Of a stretch of DNA of 64,000 bases, positions 20,921 to 29,484 are shown piece after piece (position 1 is the first letter of the stretch; the number at the start of each line of letters is the position of its first letter). The stretch is from Lichenihabitans psoromatis (lineage in GTDB: Bacteria > Pseudomonadota > Alphaproteobacteria > Rhizobiales > Beijerinckiaceae): contig NZ_CP036515.1 of NCBI RefSeq assembly GCF_004323635.1, forward strand, positions 868,001 through 932,000, read 5' to 3'. The translations under genes and the position numbers were made by a program. Under the pieces are notes generated by a model, which did no database searches, had not been told where the DNA came from, and worked only from the letters and a program-made list of their open reading frames with translations.

Positions 20921-21904
20921 ATGCATGCGATGATACTGAAGACGTTGCGGCAGCCGCTTCAATGGTGCGAGTTGGCGGATCGTGTGCCTGGGCCGGGCCA
21001 GGTCCGTGTCAAAGTCGCAGCCTGCGGCGTTTGCCGCACGGACCTTCACGTCGTCGATGGCGAACTGGCGGACCCAAAGGTGCCGATCATCCCTGGCCAT
21101 GAGATCGTCGGCCGCATTGATGCCGTCGGGCCGGGCGTGATGCATCTGCGGGTGGGCGAGCGCGTCGGCGTGCCTTGGCTCGGCCATACCTGCGGCACCT
21201 GTCCGTATTGCGTCCGCCATGAGGAGAACCTTTGCGACGATCCGCTATTCACCGGCTTTACGCGCGACGGCGGCTTTAGCACGGCTGTGGTCGCCGATGC
21301 GCGCTTCGCGTTTCCGCTTGGCGAGAAGGGCGAGGACACCGCTCTCGCCCCACTGCTCTGCGCCGGACTCATTGGATGGCGCTCGCTATCGATCGCCGGC
21401 AGGGGCAAAAAAGTCGGGCTCTACGGATTTGGCGCAGCGGCCCACATCATCGCGCAAGTCATGCGTTACCAGGGTCGCTCGACCTTTGCCTTCACCAAGC
21501 CTGGCGATGTCGCGATGCAGGCCTTCGCGCGCGACCTCGGGGCCGTCTGGTCCGGCGGATCCAACGAGATGCCGCCCGAGCCGCTCGACGCCGCCATCAT
21601 CTTCGCGACGGTCGGCGACTTGATCCCGCTAGCGCTAAAGGCCGTTCGAAAAGGTGGCCGCGTCGTTTGCGCCGGCATCCATATGAGCGACGTGCCGAGT
21701 TTTCCCTATCGGCTCCTGTGGGAGGAACGGCAGCTCTTCTCCGTCGCCAACCTGACCCGGCGGGACGGGCTTGACTTCTTGGGCTTGGCGCCGAGCATGG
21801 GGATCGACGTGAAAACGACGCTTTATCCGCTCCAGCAAGCCAACCAGGCGCTTGCGGATCTTCGTGCGGGGCGTTTCAAAGGCGCTGCCGTTTTGGTCCC
21901 CTGA
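20921..21904 (+). CDS. Zinc-dependent alcohol dehydrogenase (medium chain)
   Basis: 327 residues from MHAMILKTLRQPLQWCELAD; AAAAAAGG upstream could act as ribosome site. The catalytic zinc ligands are in CGVCRTDLHVVDG and GHEIVGRIDAVGPGV, the four structural-zinc cysteines in CGTCPYCVRHEENLC, and the NAD(P) fold has GLYGFGAAAHI. It should oxidise primary alcohols or reduce aldehydes. It converges with the aldehyde dehydrogenase gene 42 bp away on the other strand, and together they could take an alcohol to the acid. About 350 bp upstream is gene-free apart from diverged element copy 6. Confidence 0.9.
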   Translation: MHAMILKTLRQPLQWCELADRVPGPGQVRVKVAACGVCRTDLHVVDGELADPKVPIIPGHEIVGRIDAVGPGVMHLRVGERVGVPWLGHTCGTCPYCVRHEENLCDDPLFTGFTRDGGFSTAVVADARFAFPLGEKGEDTALAPLLCAGLIGWRSLSIAGRGKKVGLYGFGAAAHIIAQVMRYQGRSTFAFTKPGDVAMQAFARDLGAVWSGGSNEMPPEPLDAAIIFATVGDLIPLALKAVRKGGRVVCAGIHMSDVPSFPYRLLWEERQLFSVANLTRRDGLDFLGLAPSMGIDVKTTLYPLQQANQALADLRAGRFKGAAVLVP

Positions 21905-21946
21905 TGTCCTGGCCGGAAGGCGATGGGTCACGCCTAGCGTCGAAGG

Positions 21947-23329
21947 TCAGGCGGCTGCGTCGATCGAGGCGACGCGAACCAGCTTCTTGTTCACGAATTC
22001 TTGGATGCCCATACCCGACAACTCGCGACCGTAACCGGAATTCTTGATGCCACCGAACGGCAGGTCAGGGGTCGTCCAGGTTGGGTGGTTGACAAACATC
22101 ATGCCCGTGTCGACACGGCGGGCTACCCGCTTGCCGCGTTCGACATCGCGGGTGAAGACCGACCCGCCCAGGCCGAAATCGGAATCGTTGGCGAGCGCGA
22201 CGGCCGCATCCTCGTCCGCGACACGAAAGAATAGCGCGACTGGCCCAAAGAACTCCTCGCGGAAAGCCGGATTAGCGCGGCCTATCTCGGCCAAGATCGT
22301 AGGCTGCATGAAGGCGCCCTGACGATCAAGCCGCTTGCCGCCAAACACTACGCTGGCTCCCGAAGCGACAGCACGATCGACTTGGTCGAGCAAGGTCACC
22401 AGAGCCGCCTCCGTCGACAGCGGCCCAAGCGTCGTCGACGCCATCATCGGATCACCGGGCATTAACTCCGACAGCGCGGCTTTGAATTGCCGCAGGAAGG
22501 GGTCGGCGACCGCCTCGACCACAATGAAGCGCTTCGCGGCCACGCAGCATTGGCCCGTGTTGTTCATCTTGCCCCAGACCGCCCACGCGACAGTCTTCTC
22601 GATGTCAGCGTCGTCGAGGACGATGAAAGCGTCGCTGCCGCCGAGCTCCATGGTCGACTTTTTGAGATTCCGGCCGGCCCGTGCCGCGACGGCCTTGCCG
22701 GCCCTGACGCTTCCGGTTAGGGCAACGCCCTTGATGCGCGGGTCGTCGATCGCGCGACTGACTTGATCGTGCGTGATGAAGAGGTTGGTATAAGCCCCAG
22801 CGGGCGCACCCGCCTCCGCAAACAGGTCTTCGAACGCCAGCGCGCATTGCGGAACAGTCTCCGAATGCTTCACCATCACGACGTTCCCGGCCATCAGGTT
22901 CGGCGCGGCGAACCGCGCAAGCTGATAATAAGGGAAATTCCATGGTTCGACGCCGAGCAGGACTCCGAGCGGCGTGTTCTCGACCTCGGCCTCGCCCGTT
23001 TCCGGATGCAAGATTTCCGGCGCGAGGAAGCGTTCCGCGTTCTTGGCGTAGTAGTCGATGATGTCCGCACTGAGCATCACCTCGCCCCTGGCCTCTGCGA
23101 TCAGCTTGCCCATTTCGAGCGTGACCGGGCGGGCGAATTCATCGACGCGCGAGCGCATGATCGCTGCGGCGCGACCGAGGATGGCGGCTCTCTTGGCAAA
23201 GGGGATGCCGCGCCAAGTTTGGAAGCAACGGTCCGCCGCTGCCAAGCGAGCCTCGAGTTGTATGTCGGTCAATTCGGGAAACGTCCGCAGGCGTTCGCCA
23301 TTATACGGGTTCACGCTCTGGTAGTTCAT
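21947..23329 (-). CDS. NAD(P)-dependent aldehyde dehydrogenase (succinate-semialdehyde dehydrogenase-like)
   Basis: 460 residues from MNYQSVNPYNGERLRTFPEL. Conserved elements: EPWNFPYYQL, the general-base Glu in TMELGGSDAFIVLDDAD, the nucleophile Cys in NTGQCCVAAKRFIV, and EEFFGPV. The short N-terminus and the NPYNGE start match the GabD/YneI branch, whose best-known substrate is succinate semialdehyde, the product of GABA transamination. A link with the decarboxylase operon at 4-7.6 kb is tempting but indirect. The upstream intergenic region holds a copy of the dispersed element 178 bp before the start. Confidence 0.9.
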   Translation of the reverse strand: MNYQSVNPYNGERLRTFPELTDIQLEARLAAADRCFQTWRGIPFAKRAAILGRAAAIMRSRVDEFARPVTLEMGKLIAEARGEVMLSADIIDYYAKNAERFLAPEILHPETGEAEVENTPLGVLLGVEPWNFPYYQLARFAAPNLMAGNVVMVKHSETVPQCALAFEDLFAEAGAPAGAYTNLFITHDQVSRAIDDPRIKGVALTGSVRAGKAVAARAGRNLKKSTMELGGSDAFIVLDDADIEKTVAWAVWGKMNNTGQCCVAAKRFIVVEAVADPFLRQFKAALSELMPGDPMMASTTLGPLSTEAALVTLLDQVDRAVASGASVVFGGKRLDRQGAFMQPTILAEIGRANPAFREEFFGPVALFFRVADEDAAVALANDSDFGLGGSVFTRDVERGKRVARRVDTGMMFVNHPTWTTPDLPFGGIKNSGYGRELSGMGIQEFVNKKLVRVASIDAAA

Positions 23330-23506
23330 GACATCGACCTCTTCGTTGAAGGTGCGCTTGCTCGATTGATGTCGCGGTCGGAGAACCCGCTCCACCTTAG
23401 CAACCGCGAGGGGCCGCTAAAGCCCACGCAGTCTGCAGCTGTGCCGGCGGTTAGGCTCCCGGCAAATCTGAAGCCAAGTCATACTCGACGTCGGACGACC
23501 TCACCC

Positions 23507-23539
23507 GACCGAGTTCGAAGACTGACTATGCGGATATGC
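23507..23539 (-). repeat. Dispersed stress-island element, copy 7
   Basis: The plus strand contains CCGAGTTCGAAGACTGACTA and then TGCGGATATGC. It lies in the divergent region between the aldehyde dehydrogenase gene (minus, 178 bp away) and cbpA (plus, 95 bp away), so it could serve either. Confidence 0.55.
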
Positions 23540-23633
23540 ACGCGGTTCGCCGAACCCCTAGAGGCATAAGGGATTTGCAGATGAGGCCGTAGTGATCGCA
23601 TGATCTCCGAGACCTTGCGGGAGCGCAGACCAA

Positions 23634-24548
23634 ATGGCGGACGATCCCTACAACGTGCTTGGCATCGCGCGTGCGGCGACCGACAAGCAGATCCGTGCCG
23701 CGTTCCTCAAACTTGCAAAGACCTCGCACCCCGATCTGCATCCAGGCGATGCCAACGCGGAAATTCGCTTCAAGGCCGCGACGGCCGCGAACGACCTGTT
23801 GTCGAACCCCGAACGGCGCGCCCGATTCGACCGAGGCGAAATCGATGCTGCCGGCCAGGAGCGACAGCCGCCAGGGCCGCCACCGGGACAACGGTCCTAC
23901 CGCGAGCATGCCGAAGGCGCAGCCGGTACTCGCTACAGTTCCGGCTTCGACGATGACAATCTCGGCGACATCTTGTCCGGCATGTTCGGATCGCGGGGAC
24001 GCGCCGCCCCGCGTCGGGAGGGCGACGACCGCCGCTACTCGCTGATCATCCCGTTCCTGGACGCCATTCGGGGCACGTCGCAGCGCCTTTCGCTACCCGA
24101 AGGCGGGAGCCTGGAGGTCAGCGTTCCGCCCGGCTTGGAAAGCGGCCAGACCTTGCGGCTGCGCGGCAAAGGCGGACCGGGCGAGCCGCCCGGCGATGCG
24201 CTCATCGAGGTCGAGGTTGCGCCGCATCCGCTGTTCCGGCGCGAGGGGCGCGACATCCATCTCGAGCTGCCGGTTTCTCTGAGCGAAGCCGTGCTGGGCG
24301 GCCCTGTGACCGTGCCGACCATCAGCGGCCCGGTCACGATGACGCTCAAGCCCCATTCGGATACAGGAGTGAAACTTCGCCTGCGCGGCAAGGGCATGCC
24401 AGCCAAGGGCAGCAATCTGGCCGGCGATGCCTATGTGACCCTGAAGGTGATGCTGGGGCCGGCCAACGAGGGATTGGCAACCTTTCTGCGCGACCGGACG
24501 GACTCGCCCGCCTGGGATCCGCGTCAAGGCATGGAGGCCTTCTCATGA
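23634..24548 (+). CDS. cbpA: DnaJ-class co-chaperone CbpA-like
   Basis: 304 residues. The J-domain starts DPYNVLGIARAATDKQIRAA and contains the essential HPD in KTSHPDLHPGD. There is no cysteine-rich zinc region, so it is a class II DnaJ. The two C-terminal substrate domains carry LPEGGSLEVSVPPGLESGQT and LRLRGKG twice. It stimulates DnaK and can bind DNA in E. coli. It overlaps the modulator gene cbpM by 4 bp (ATGA), so both are made together. The location fits co-operation with the nearby ClpB and GroESL. Confidence 0.93.
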   Translation: MADDPYNVLGIARAATDKQIRAAFLKLAKTSHPDLHPGDANAEIRFKAATAANDLLSNPERRARFDRGEIDAAGQERQPPGPPPGQRSYREHAEGAAGTRYSSGFDDDNLGDILSGMFGSRGRAAPRREGDDRRYSLIIPFLDAIRGTSQRLSLPEGGSLEVSVPPGLESGQTLRLRGKGGPGEPPGDALIEVEVAPHPLFRREGRDIHLELPVSLSEAVLGGPVTVPTISGPVTMTLKPHSDTGVKLRLRGKGMPAKGSNLAGDAYVTLKVMLGPANEGLATFLRDRTDSPAWDPRQGMEAFS

Positions 24549-24877
24549 TCTCTTTGGACGTGCTGATCGTCACGATGGCTGGGTTGCATCGAGCAGAGGT
24601 CGAACATTGGATCGAAGCGGATTGGCTTCGTCCCGCCGCCCTGCAAGGAACGTGGCTGTTCGACGAGATCGACGTGGCCCGCCTCCGACTCATCCGGGAA
24701 CTCCGGGACGATCTCGGGTTGCGGGAAGACGCGATCCCAATCGTGCTGCGGCTCCTCGATCAGCTCTACGACGAGCGCCGGCGGCTCCTCGTCTTGCGCG
24801 ACGTCTTGGATCGAAACGCCAGCAAAGAGGTCCGCGAAGCCGTGCTTGAAGCCCTAGAGAGATCAGCCGAGACCTGA
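24545..24877 (+). CDS. cbpM: Chaperone modulator CbpM
   Basis: 110 residues. The fold is MerR-like: a short helix-turn-helix segment with VEHWIEADWLRP, then EIDVARLRLIRELRDDLGLR and a helical tail. CbpM binds the J-domain of CbpA and blocks its action on DnaK. The start overlaps the cbpA stop, which supports coupled translation at near-equal amounts, as in the known cbpAM operon. Confidence 0.9.
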   Translation: MISLDVLIVTMAGLHRAEVEHWIEADWLRPAALQGTWLFDEIDVARLRLIRELRDDLGLREDAIPIVLRLLDQLYDERRRLLVLRDVLDRNASKEVREAVLEALERSAET

Positions 24878-25130
24878 TGACAATCCGGGTGATACGCTGA
24901 ACGCGTGCTGTCGAGCTCTTTAACGGCCTGGACCACCTTGATCGTTTCCGCATATCCGGTCATCTTGTTTGCTTGTCTCTCAAAGGCGATCAACGCCTAG
25001 CATGGCGTTCTTGAGTCGATCAAAAGTCGAACGAACGGGCCATTTCACTCGGACCGTCGGCTTCACAACCTCCTGCAGCGCGCCTGTCGGCGGGTGCGAC
25101 CCGGCGGTGACTAGATCGGAATGACACGCG
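24878..25130. other. Gene-free spacer between cbpM and the AI-2E permease gene
   Basis: Short minus-strand frames (for example one with KWPVRSTFDRLKNAMLGVD) exist, but none has a recognisable family or ribosome site. The promoter of the permease gene may lie here. Confidence 0.4.
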
Positions 25131-26270
25131 ATGGTTGAGCCAGGGATCGCCGATAGGATTGAACCAGCAATCAGCGTCTTACGGGCCAACTCGATGGATG
25201 CGTCGCAGGCCATGACCTTGTTCGTGATGATCGTGGCCACCCTTTACTTCGGCCGGGAGGTCCTGGTCCCGATCACACTGGCGCTGCTGCTCGCGTTCCT
25301 CCTCGCGCCGCTCGTCGCCCTACTCCGCCGCCTTCGCTTGGGCCACGTGCCGTCGGTGCTGCTAGCGCTTATAGCTGCGTTGTCGGTTATCCTGGCCCTC
25401 GGGGCCGTGATCGGTTCACAAATCGGTCAGTTATCGGTGGGTGTTCCTGAATATGTTGTGACGATTGAAACCAAGATTGCCAAGGTGAACGCTTACACGG
25501 TCGGCCGGCTGGCGGACCTTGCGGACCGCATCGGGTCGCAGCGATCCAAAGCGGCAGCGCCTCCGCCCGCCAACGCTCGCGAAGGTGTCTTTCCGACGCC
25601 GGATTCGACTGCATGGTTAGAGACGGGATCGACCCCCTTGGATTTGGCCCGGCGCTTCGTCTCTCCCGTGCTCTCCCCGTTTCTAACACTCGGCCTTATC
25701 TTCATCGTATCAGTGTTTGCGCTTCTGCAGCAGGACGACCTGCGGGACCGCTTGATCCGTCTGCTCGGTCCAGATGACATCGCGCTGACGAAGCTCGGGA
25801 TGGAGGATGCCTCGCAACGCTTGAGCAAGTATTTCTTGTCCCAATTGCTGGTCAACACGGCGTTTGGCACCGTTGTCGCAATAGGCCTTCTCTTCGTCGG
25901 AGTGCCCAACCCGGTGTTGTTTGGGATCCTATCGGCTCTGCTTCGCTTCATCCCTTACGTAGGGTCGCTCGTCGCGGCCTTGCTGCCGATGTCGCTCGCT
26001 GCTGCAGTGGATCCAGGCTGGTGGCTCGTGCTCTGGACTGGGGTGCTCTATCTTGCGATCGAAAGTGTAACCGGGCAGATCATCGAACCGCTACTTTACG
26101 CGCACAACACCGGCCTCTCGCCTTTTTCGGTCGTGGTGGCAGCGATCTTCTGGTCGTGGCTGTGGGGACCGATCGGCTTGGTTCTATCCACCCCGCTGAC
26201 AATGTGCCTCGTCGTCGTCGGACAACATGTCAGCCGGCTGAGATTCCTGGACACCATGCTGGGCGATTGA
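25131..26270 (+). CDS. AI-2E family (PerM/TqsA-type) membrane transporter, short form
   Basis: 379 residues. Hydrophobic helices near residues 27-75 and 85-105 precede a soluble insert. The C-terminal half carries the conserved NPVLFGILSALLRFIPYVGS and GPIGLVLSTPLTMCLVVVGQ segments. Many Hyphomicrobiales relatives continue 200 or more residues after the VSRLRFLDTMLGD segment; this one stops right there, so the cytosolic C-terminal extension is missing. Substrates in the family range from quorum signal AI-2 to sodium or protons, and none can be assigned here. The Met codons at residues 22 and 28 are alternative starts. Confidence 0.85.
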   Translation: MVEPGIADRIEPAISVLRANSMDASQAMTLFVMIVATLYFGREVLVPITLALLLAFLLAPLVALLRRLRLGHVPSVLLALIAALSVILALGAVIGSQIGQLSVGVPEYVVTIETKIAKVNAYTVGRLADLADRIGSQRSKAAAPPPANAREGVFPTPDSTAWLETGSTPLDLARRFVSPVLSPFLTLGLIFIVSVFALLQQDDLRDRLIRLLGPDDIALTKLGMEDASQRLSKYFLSQLLVNTAFGTVVAIGLLFVGVPNPVLFGILSALLRFIPYVGSLVAALLPMSLAAAVDPGWWLVLWTGVLYLAIESVTGQIIEPLLYAHNTGLSPFSVVVAAIFWSWLWGPIGLVLSTPLTMCLVVVGQHVSRLRFLDTMLGD

Positions 26271-26315
26271 CTGAGCGGCCGCCTACCCCTCCCGCGCGGA
26301 CGCGGTTCGGTTGGA

Positions 26316-26342
26316 GCAGCCGGAGATGTGATCTCCGGCTGC
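26316..26342. terminator. Strong hairpin between converging genes
   Basis: GCAGCCGGAGAT-GTG-ATCTCCGGCTGC: 12-bp perfect arms with a 3-nt loop. It is placed between the stops of the AI-2E gene (plus) and the PAS gene (minus). There is no T-run on either side, so it may be a bidirectional transcript-end hairpin rather than a classic intrinsic terminator. Confidence 0.6.
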
Positions 26343-26352
26343 GACGTGGCGC

Positions 26353-26960
26353 TCATGCCACGCGTGGTTCGACACAATCTGGTTGGCTCGCCACCTTCAA
26401 AGCCTGAACGCGCCGCTCGAAGTCCTCCACGCCTTGCTGGCCAACTGCGCTTTGTAAAAGCTGCACAGCGATCGCCTTCACAGACGCCAGCATCATTTCT
26501 CCGCGGTACTCGAGTTGCTCAAGATGAATCCGCAAGCGGCTCTCCACCTCCTTGTCGCGACTGATGTCGACGAAGGAGGCGAAGTGCTGGACGGTTCGGC
26601 CATCTCGGTCGCGGACGGCGGTCACAAAGACTGTGACCCAAACCGGCCCATGGTCTTTGCACCGACAACGAACCTGGGTCTCCAAGCCACGTCCGCCAGC
26701 GAATGCCGTTCCAATCTCGGTCAGGGCTTCGGGATCGGTGCCGGGTTCGAGCAAAGACTCGAAGGGCTTTCCAAGCAGTTCATTCTCATCGAAGGCTGTC
26801 AGAGTGAGAAAGGCTTGATTGACGAAGATGATGGGATGGTCCGACCCCTTGGCGTTGCTGAAGACCATCGGCATCCGGGTCGTTTCGGCAGCCACCACGA
26901 AGGGTCCAAGCTTCTCCCTATACGCTTCGACGTCAGCTTCGGCCGCCCTTTGTGCCCCCG
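26353..26960 (-). pseudogene. PAS-domain protein gene, main part, split by an IS3 element
   Basis: The frame encodes a LOV-like PAS domain (HPIIFVNQAFLTLTAFDENE) followed by a segment resembling the HWE-kinase dimerisation helix (LEYRGEMMLASVKAIAVQ, compare LNHRVKNTLATVQSIA). The photoactive Cys of LOV domains is absent (GKPFESLL replaces GRNCRFLQ), the kinase His is Tyr, and no ATPase domain follows. The first codons lie beyond the insertion at 28214-28235. Joining the flanks minus one 3-bp duplication restores MSDLDYSTGAQRAAEADVEA in frame, 209 residues in all. From the IS side an in-frame ATG at 27042 could still start a chimeric protein. Confidence 0.88.
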
Positions 26961-27040
26961 TAGTGGAGTGGGCCCCTGACAATGGACAGGTTGGCGATCG
27001 TCGATTGACCGGAGGTCGGGCTTTCGAAAGATGAAAGTCC

Positions 27041-27388
27041 ATGAGTCAACACCGAACCCACAGCGTCGAATTCAAGCGACAGGTTGTCCAGGAGTACCTG
27101 GCTGGCGAGACCCTGCATGGTCTCGCCAAGCGCCACGATCTGTCACGCAACCTGATCCGGATCTGGGTAGATAAGTTTCAGGCGGGGGCGCTCGATCAGG
27201 ACCTGGGCGCGGCAGACCTTCTGCAGGCCTATGAGGCGCGCATCGCAGCGCTTGAGCGGCTGGTCGGAAAACAGGCTCTCGAGCTGGACTTTCTAAAGGG
27301 GGCTTCTCATGCATCTCTCCGGCCGAAAAGCGTGCCCGTGTCCTTAGCAGGCCCTGCGGCTTGTCTGTCGCAGAGGGGTGCCGGCTGA
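27041..27388 (+). CDS. IS3-family transposase OrfA (helix-turn-helix)
   Basis: 115 residues. The helix-turn-helix [20 protein letters not shown] binds the element ends, followed by a leucine-rich coil [20 protein letters not shown]. The last 30 or so residues are read past the point where ribosomes shift. At about 27296-27303 the sequence AAAGGGGG allows a -1 shift, after which the other frame continues [20 protein letters not shown] into OrfB to make the fused transposase. Confidence 0.9.
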   Translation: MSQHRTHSVEFKRQVVQEYLAGETLHGLAKRHDLSRNLIRIWVDKFQAGALDQDLGAADLLQAYEARIAALERLVGKQALELDFLKGASHASLRPKSVPVSLAGPAACLSQRGAG

Positions 27389-28185
27389 TGGGTCTTGCTC
27401 GCTCCACGTTCTATGACGGGCCGGTGGCTGCCGTCGACGAAACCGCCCTTGTCGAAGCGATGTGGCGGATCTGCGAAGAGTTCGAGCGTTACGGATGGCG
27501 TCGTGTTCGAGCAGCTCTTGGGCAGCAGGGTCTCGTGGTCAATCACAAGAAGGTCCGCCGGCTCATGCGCGAGCATGACCTGCAACCGCGGATCCGACGG
27601 CGCACAACCATCACGACCGACAGTGATCACGATCATCCCATCTTCGCCAATCTGACACAGGACATGGCGCTGAACGGGCCAGACCAACTCTGGGTCGCCG
27701 ACATCACCTACGTTCAAGTGGTCGGCTCATTCGTCTACGTTGCCATTGTCCTCGACGCCTGGTCGAGAAGGGTCGTGGGCTATGCCATGAGCCGATCGAT
27801 CGATGCCCGGTTGACCCTGGCGGCTCTGAGGGCTGCCGTTGTGGATCGCAAACCGTCGTCCGGTTGCGTGCATCACTCGGATCGAGGATCGCAATATGCT
27901 GCCAAGGTCTACCGCGACGAACTCGCGGCCCGCGGCCTCAAAGGATCTATGGGAAGACGTGGCAATCCATACGACAATGCCAAGGCCGAAAGCTTCATGA
28001 AGACCCTCAAGGTCGAGGCGGTCTACCCGATGGCCTTCGAGACGTTCGAGGATGTGGCCGAACACCTTCCCCGCTTCATCGAAGAGACCTACAACGCTAC
28101 GAGGCTGCATTCTGCCCTCGGCTATCTCAGCCCAAAACAGTTCGAGGATTACTTCACCCGGCAGACGGTCAAGTCGGCGGCTTAA
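27361..28185 (+). CDS. IS3-family transposase OrfB (DDE catalytic domain)
   Basis: 274 residues if started at the TTG at 27361; the biological product is probably the OrfA-OrfB frameshift fusion. The catalytic DDE triad is complete: Asp in WVADITYV, Asp in HHSDRGSQY and Glu in [16 protein letters not shown]. The end [18 protein letters not shown] is typical of the rve domain of IS3 elements. The element is thus likely still able to move. Confidence 0.92.
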   Translation: MSVAEGCRLMGLARSTFYDGPVAAVDETALVEAMWRICEEFERYGWRRVRAALGQQGLVVNHKKVRRLMREHDLQPRIRRRTTITTDSDHDHPIFANLTQDMALNGPDQLWVADITYVQVVGSFVYVAIVLDAWSRRVVGYAMSRSIDARLTLAALRAAVVDRKPSSGCVHHSDRGSQYAAKVYRDELAARGLKGSMGRRGNPYDNAKAESFMKTLKVEAVYPMAFETFEDVAEHLPRFIEETYNATRLHSALGYLSPKQFEDYFTRQTVKSAA

Positions 28186-28213
28186 AACCGTCCACCGGAA
28201 GGGGCCCACTCCA

Positions 28214-28235
28214 TAGAGTAGTCTAAATCTGACAT
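28214..28235 (-). pseudogene. Detached start of the split PAS gene
   Basis: ATG at 28235 followed by codons for SDLDYS, then the IS. GGGAGGACCTGACC precedes the ATG as ribosome site. After removing the element and one TAG copy the reading frame runs straight into 26960. Confidence 0.87.
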
Positions 28236-28344
28236 GGTCAGGTCCTCCCGTCGGGGCTGAAGCTCCGTTCGGCATCTGTGTCCTTCTCGTGAAGGTGGAT
28301 TTAGCCGAGCAATTTTACTAAACGCATCGGCTCTTCGGCTTGCA

Positions 28345-28378
28345 CCATGCGAAAACGCTTAGTCGCTTCGCATCGACC
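28345..28378 (+). repeat. Dispersed stress-island element, copy 8
   Basis: Plus strand ATGCGAAAACGCTTAGTCGC followed by TTCGCATCGACCG, the reverse orientation of copies 1-5. It is 160 bp upstream of the universal stress gene (plus) and 110 bp upstream of the PAS gene start (minus). The wider spacer 28236-28537 has no gene. Confidence 0.48.
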
Positions 28379-28537
28379 GTTCGTAACGGGGGCGCGCGTG
28401 CGTGTCATTATAGGTGCGAGGTCATGAGGCCTCTCACCGCACCGGACACATTGTCGTGCGGGCACTTTCCGCAGCATCCATCAAGCGAGCGGAAATTGCC
28501 GACCTGAACGACAGGGCCGCGACCTTAAGGAGAGGCC

Positions 28538-29395
28538 ATGACCATCCGTCGAATCCTGATCCCCTCGACCACCGAACATGACTGCGACCAGAGGTTGGCG
28601 ATCGGCCTGGAACTCAGCCGTAGGCTCGAGGCACATATTCAGCTGCTTTTTGTGCGCGACGATCCAGACCGAATCTTTCGCGACCTCCCGGATCTGATCC
28701 GCGCTACCGGCGTCACCGTGAAACAGATCGAAACCGATGGAAAGCAGGCGGCCGAGCGGAACAGGACGAGCTTCGAACGCGTATGCGACAAAGCCGGTAT
28801 CCGCAGCGACGGCAAGTTCGAAGACCTACACGCAACGTTCGGCGACTGGATCGAGAGGGTTGGCGACATCGAGCCGGTCGTCGCGCTCGCGGGTCGGGTA
28901 AGCGACCTCATCATCGTCAACCGTCCGGCATCGACCGAAATGGGCTCGGAACGGATCTTCGATGCAGCGGTCTTCTCGACGGGCCGCCCCACTCTTGTCG
29001 TGTCGCGGAAAATTCCCGACTCCGTGCTTCGTCACGTCGTGATCGCCTGGAACGGAAGCCTCGAAGCGGCTCGCCTGATCGGGCATTCTCTAGACCTGCT
29101 GCACGCCGCCGATCGCGTGTCGATCATCACGGCCGCCATCGGGCGAAGCGCCGAGACTGTGCCCGCCGATCTGACCACATATCTAATGTGGCATGGGATC
29201 CGCGCCCACGAATTAACGGCGACATCGGCGTCGTCAAACGTGCCGGAAGCGATCCTCGCCTGTGCGACCCGTGTCGAAGCCACAATGCTGGTTATGGGCG
29301 CCTATACGCATAGTCGCATCCGGCAATTTCTCTTTGGAGGCGTGACGCATCACGTCCTGAACCATAGCGAGATACCGCTCTTGATGGAGCATTGA
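28538..29395 (+). CDS. Universal stress protein, two UspA domains
   Basis: 285 residues, a tandem of UspA folds. The first half (MTIRRILIPSTTEHDCDQRL) ends in STGRPTLVVSRK. The second half begins VVIAWNGSLEAARL and ends with the nucleotide-binding run MGAYTHSRIRQFLFGGVTHH. The start has AAGGAGAGGCC just upstream. Cytoplasmic; such tandem proteins are induced by stasis, oxygen shifts or heat. It overlaps an upstream extension of the next gene but not its likely start (29485), so the two genes probably form an operon with a 90-bp gap. Confidence 0.92.
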   Translation: MTIRRILIPSTTEHDCDQRLAIGLELSRRLEAHIQLLFVRDDPDRIFRDLPDLIRATGVTVKQIETDGKQAAERNRTSFERVCDKAGIRSDGKFEDLHATFGDWIERVGDIEPVVALAGRVSDLIIVNRPASTEMGSERIFDAAVFSTGRPTLVVSRKIPDSVLRHVVIAWNGSLEAARLIGHSLDLLHAADRVSIITAAIGRSAETVPADLTTYLMWHGIRAHELTATSASSNVPEAILACATRVEATMLVMGAYTHSRIRQFLFGGVTHHVLNHSEIPLLMEH

Positions 29396-29484
29396 ACCGG
29401 ACGTGGGATGAGCGGATGCGCCTGTTACGCAGTTGTCCCGCCCCGCATACAATATCAAATCCCAAACAACCACACGGGGACGCC

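Larger units (their letters stand above)
26964..28213 (+). mobile_element. IS3-family insertion sequence, 1250 bp, complete
   Basis: The terminal inverted repeats begin TGGAGTGGGCCCC on both sides. The direct repeat TAG at 26961-26963 and 28214-28216 is the 3-bp target duplication. It holds orfA and orfB in overlapping frames. It inserted 22 bp into the coding sequence of a PAS gene. The duplication and the repeats are intact, which suggests a recent event. Confidence 0.93.

Noticed and set aside
29300..29325. Further copy of the dispersed element inside the universal stress gene
   Set aside because: The minus strand reads GCGACTATGCGTATAGGCGC, but the plus strand encodes the conserved UspA segment AYTHSR, so the match is explained by coding sequence.
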